Assembly: GCA_903820565.1 (NCBI GenBank)
Contig: CAIJHZ010000157.1
Span: 1-9,410, forward strand
Direction of reading: 5' to 3'
Source: an uncultured Actinomycetes bacterium
GTDB taxonomy: Bacteria; Actinomycetota; Actinomycetes; Nanopelagicales; Nanopelagicaceae
Length of the DNA stretch: 9,410 nt
In this document: positions 8,357 to 9,410 of the stretch, one piece after another
How positions within the stretch are numbered: position 1 is the stretch's first letter
How the letters are laid out: each line of letters begins with the position of its first letter
Position numbers and translations under genes: made by a program
The notes under the pieces: generated by a model
What the model was told of the DNA's origin: nothing
The model's database searches: none
What the model saw: only the letters and a program-made list of their open reading frames with translations

Positions 8357-8582
8357 CTATCCATTCTGTGTAATTACTGTCAATCGGATTCGCCACGCTG
8401 CGATCCATACCAAAGTTGCTCCTAGTAAATGAGCAGCAACTAAAATTTCAGGCACTCCCGTAAAGTATTGAATATAACCAATCGCGCCTTGCGCAAGTGC
8501 GATGACAGAAAATATTGTGATTGCTTTTTTGGTTTCTGCGCTAGTTCCTTGTGCGACATAAAAAGCGAGAGTGATACCTAGT
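8357..8582 (-). pseudogene. ctaA: CtaA/COX15-like heme A synthase, 3' fragment
   Basis: Only the C-terminal 74 residues of a polytopic membrane protein remain. The fragment holds the end of one membrane segment (LGITLAFYVAQ) and two further helices at about fragment residues 20-40 and 44-66, joined by QYFTGVPEILVAAHLLGA. The FTG(V/L)P turn and following histidine (fragment H51) match the last helix pair of the COX15/CtaA family, where histidines bind heme. These enzymes make heme A for cytochrome aa3 oxidase. The gene is cut by the chimera junction, not by mutation, and is probably intact in the real genome. A TTG at 8596 would give a longer open frame, but its first residues (LGFWG) are encoded by ciliate telomere repeats. 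Family confidence is moderate because most of the protein is missing. Placement 3 bases upstream of tkt suggests co-transcription. Confidence 0.7.
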
Positions 8583-8583
8583 C
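8582..8583. other. Chimera junction, bacterial to ciliate DNA
   Basis: Left of this point the minus strand is in a recognisable heme A synthase frame. Right of it the sequence is ciliate telomere and AT-rich eukaryotic DNA with a different code and an intron. The heme A synthase homology ends within a codon of the first telomeric C. The exact breakpoint is uncertain by a few bases because GG next to the telomere could belong to either side. Confidence 0.9.
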
Positions 8584-8602
8584 CCCAAAACCCCAAAACC
8601 CC
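8583..8602 (+). repeat. Ciliate macronuclear telomere, (C4A4)2C4
   Basis: The 20 bases read as two CCCCAAAA units followed by CCCC. Hypotrich/stichotrich ciliates such as Oxytricha and Stylonychia are known to end their macronuclear chromosomes in exactly this 20-bp double-stranded repeat, extended by a G4T4 3' overhang. The C-rich strand reads into the chromosome, as it should at a left end, with the gene following on the right. Tetrahymena and Paramecium use different repeats (C4A2, and mixed C4A2/C3A3), and Euplotes has a longer double-stranded tract. Two and a half perfect units at the exact point where bacterial homology stops are unlikely by chance. Confidence 0.9.
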
Positions 8603-8881
8603 GATAATAATTAGTCAAAATTTATTGTGATTTTGAATAAAGTTAAGATAGTTGGTTAAAGCTAAGTAATTAATTTATAAACTTAATGGTAGACCAATCT
8701 TCAAAAGGTAGTGCTAAATGTTTCTTTACCCTATTCATAAACTCAAATTAATACTTTTCGTTTACATTTAAATCTTTTAGTAGCTAATCAAGGCAAGAAT
8801 ATTAAATCATATGAAGCTTTCGACGTATTTAAAGGTACTAACAATAAAATCACCAATTCTACAAGTTAAAAGCTATACTCA
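8603..8881 (+). other. AT-rich subtelomeric leader
   Basis: This stretch lies between the telomere and the first in-frame ATG of the UPF1 gene. It is strongly AT-rich, and all three plus frames are full of TAA and TAG. In the UPF1 frame there is no TGA back to the telomere, so under the ciliate code the frame is formally open. However, it contains many UAR triplets and no upstream in-frame ATG, which argues for a non-coding leader holding promoter and 5' UTR. A TTGAA at 8633-8637 is not at the spacing known for the Euplotes subtelomeric motif. I see no further gene, and no promoter element I would stand behind. Confidence 0.65.
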
Positions 8882-9410
8882 ATGGATGATTCTGATGTCG
8901 ATTCTGATAAATTTGAACAAAGTGATGAACTTGGTAAGTTTTGGAAATAAATAAACTTTAATAGACTTAGATGACGAATTGGATGAACGAGCTGACCGTG
9001 AGATTATCGATGATTCTATTTCAGTTGCATCTAGTAGTATTGCTTCTGAATCACGCCTCGATACAGATTCAGAAATAACACCATATGATTTTTCACAATT
9101 ACCTCCACACCATTGTAGCTACTGTGGTATTCATTCTACTGATTCAGTTGTAAAATGTGTTCATAAAGATTGTAATAAATGGTTCTGTAATGGTAATGGT
9201 CTCAACTCAGCTTTTAGCTCACATATAATTGCTCATCTTGTTAAAGCTCGTCACAAAGAGATTTAGTTGCATCCAGATAACGAGCTCAAAGATGCTAACC
9301 TTAAATGTTACACTTGTAATAGTTCTAACATATTTTTACTGGGTTTTATTCCTGCAAAGACTGATGCTCATGGTATTTTGTTGTGCAGAGAGCCTTGTTT
9401 AAGACAGTAA
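8882..9410 (+). CDS. UPF1: UPF1 RNA helicase, N-terminal part, ciliate code, one intron
   Basis: UPF1 is the cytoplasmic ATP-dependent RNA helicase at the centre of nonsense-mediated mRNA decay. Joining exon 8882-8933 to exon 8965-9410, with TAG and TAA read as Gln, gives 166 residues that run off the window. Residues 1-58 are acidic and Ser/Asp-rich, as in other UPF1 N-termini. The Cys/His zinc domain follows: CSYCGIH (C68, C71), C82, C87, KWFCNG (C92), SSHIIAHLVKARHKE (H104, H108, H114), LKCYTC (C132, C135), the hallmark FLLGFIPAK, and LLCREPC (C158, C162). Alignment to remembered human, yeast and plant UPF1 runs without gaps through codon 118, which is TAG (9264-9266). The last codon, TAA at 9408-9410, would also be Gln. 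C87 lies in a two-residue expansion relative to human. The UPF2-binding CH domain is nearly complete; the helicase domains lie beyond the window. ATG 8882 is the first in-frame ATG. Confidence 0.9.
8934..8964 (+). other. Short spliceosomal intron in UPF1 (31 nt, or 37 nt)
   Basis: A consensus donor GTAAGT starts at 8934 and an AATAG acceptor ends at 8964. Splicing joins G (8933) to AC (8965) as a GAC codon and keeps the acidic frame that continues into the CH domain. A second acceptor, TTAG ending at 8970, is six bases downstream and also in frame, giving a 37-nt intron and two fewer residues. Retention would put TGA at 8972-8974 in frame, the only stop under the ciliate code. The interior is AT-rich. 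Introns this small are typical of ciliates. Confidence 0.8.

Noticed and set aside
8582..8596. N-terminal MGFWG extension of the heme A synthase frame
   Set aside because: These residues come from G4T4 telomere sequence read on the minus strand. They are not part of the bacterial gene.
8583..8640. Euplotes as the source of the ciliate segment
   Set aside because: Euplotes uses UAA/UAG as stops and UGA as Cys, has a longer double-stranded telomere, and carries a subtelomeric TTGAA at a different spacing. Here TTGAA is about 30 bases in and UAR is sense.
9264..9266. TAG as a true stop or pseudogene mutation in UPF1
   Set aside because: Conserved UPF1 sequence continues gap-free for 48 codons after it, with the CH-domain cysteines intact, and the telomere independently points to a UAR=Gln lineage.
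8979..9266. A 95-residue bacterial hypothetical protein starting at TTG 8979
   Set aside because: It is the standard-code fragment of UPF1 exon 2, with an arbitrary start and a false stop.
8583..9410. Horizontal transfer of a eukaryotic UPF1 gene into an actinobacterium
   Set aside because: The segment keeps a chromosome-end telomere, an intron and a reassigned code, none of which would be maintained in a bacterium. A technical chimera is simpler.

Overview
The window is a chimera of two unrelated genomes joined near position 8582. Bases 1 to about 8582 are bacterial chromosome from a member of the Actinobacteria. They hold two tightly packed sets of central-carbon genes, plus secG and rbpA. 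RbpA is a lineage marker for Actinobacteria. The modest GC content, very short intergenic gaps and gene order suggest a streamlined freshwater type such as the acI/Nanopelagicales group, but this placement is inference. Bases 8583-9410 are eukaryotic and look like the left end of a ciliate macronuclear chromosome.

Bacterial part, plus strand (29-3690): gap, pgk and tpiA encode three successive glycolytic steps. They are followed by secG (protein-export channel) and rbpA (RNA polymerase-binding factor). gap and pgk overlap in TAATG. Bacterial part, minus strand (8582 down to 3694): the truncated 3' end of a ctaA/COX15-like heme A synthase gene, then tkt, tal and pgi. tkt/tal and tal/pgi each overlap by ATGA, so the run reads as one translationally coupled operon. 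It joins the non-oxidative pentose phosphate pathway to upper glycolysis. The two operons converge with only 3 bases between the rbpA and pgi stop codons. Many relatives have zwf, opcA and pgl in this interval; here they are absent.

Eukaryotic part: at 8583-8602 there is exactly (C4A4)2C4, the 20-bp double-stranded telomere known from hypotrich/stichotrich ciliates, in the orientation expected of a left chromosome end. About 280 bases of AT-rich subtelomeric DNA follow. Then comes the 5' part of a UPF1 gene (nonsense-mediated decay helicase) with a 31- or 37-nt intron. Its reading frame crosses an in-frame TAG inside the conserved CH domain without loss of alignment, and it reaches a second in-frame UAR codon (TAA) at the last three bases of the window. 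TAG/TAA as glutamine is the ciliate code. Telomere type, code and tiny intron agree independently on a spirotrich ciliate other than Euplotes, possibly a freshwater planktonic one.

The most likely origin of the join is a library, amplification or assembly chimera between a ciliate nanochromosome end and co-occurring (or ingested) bacterial DNA. It is unlikely to be a real gene transfer. The bacterial genes themselves are ordinary. The notable content is the last 830 bases.
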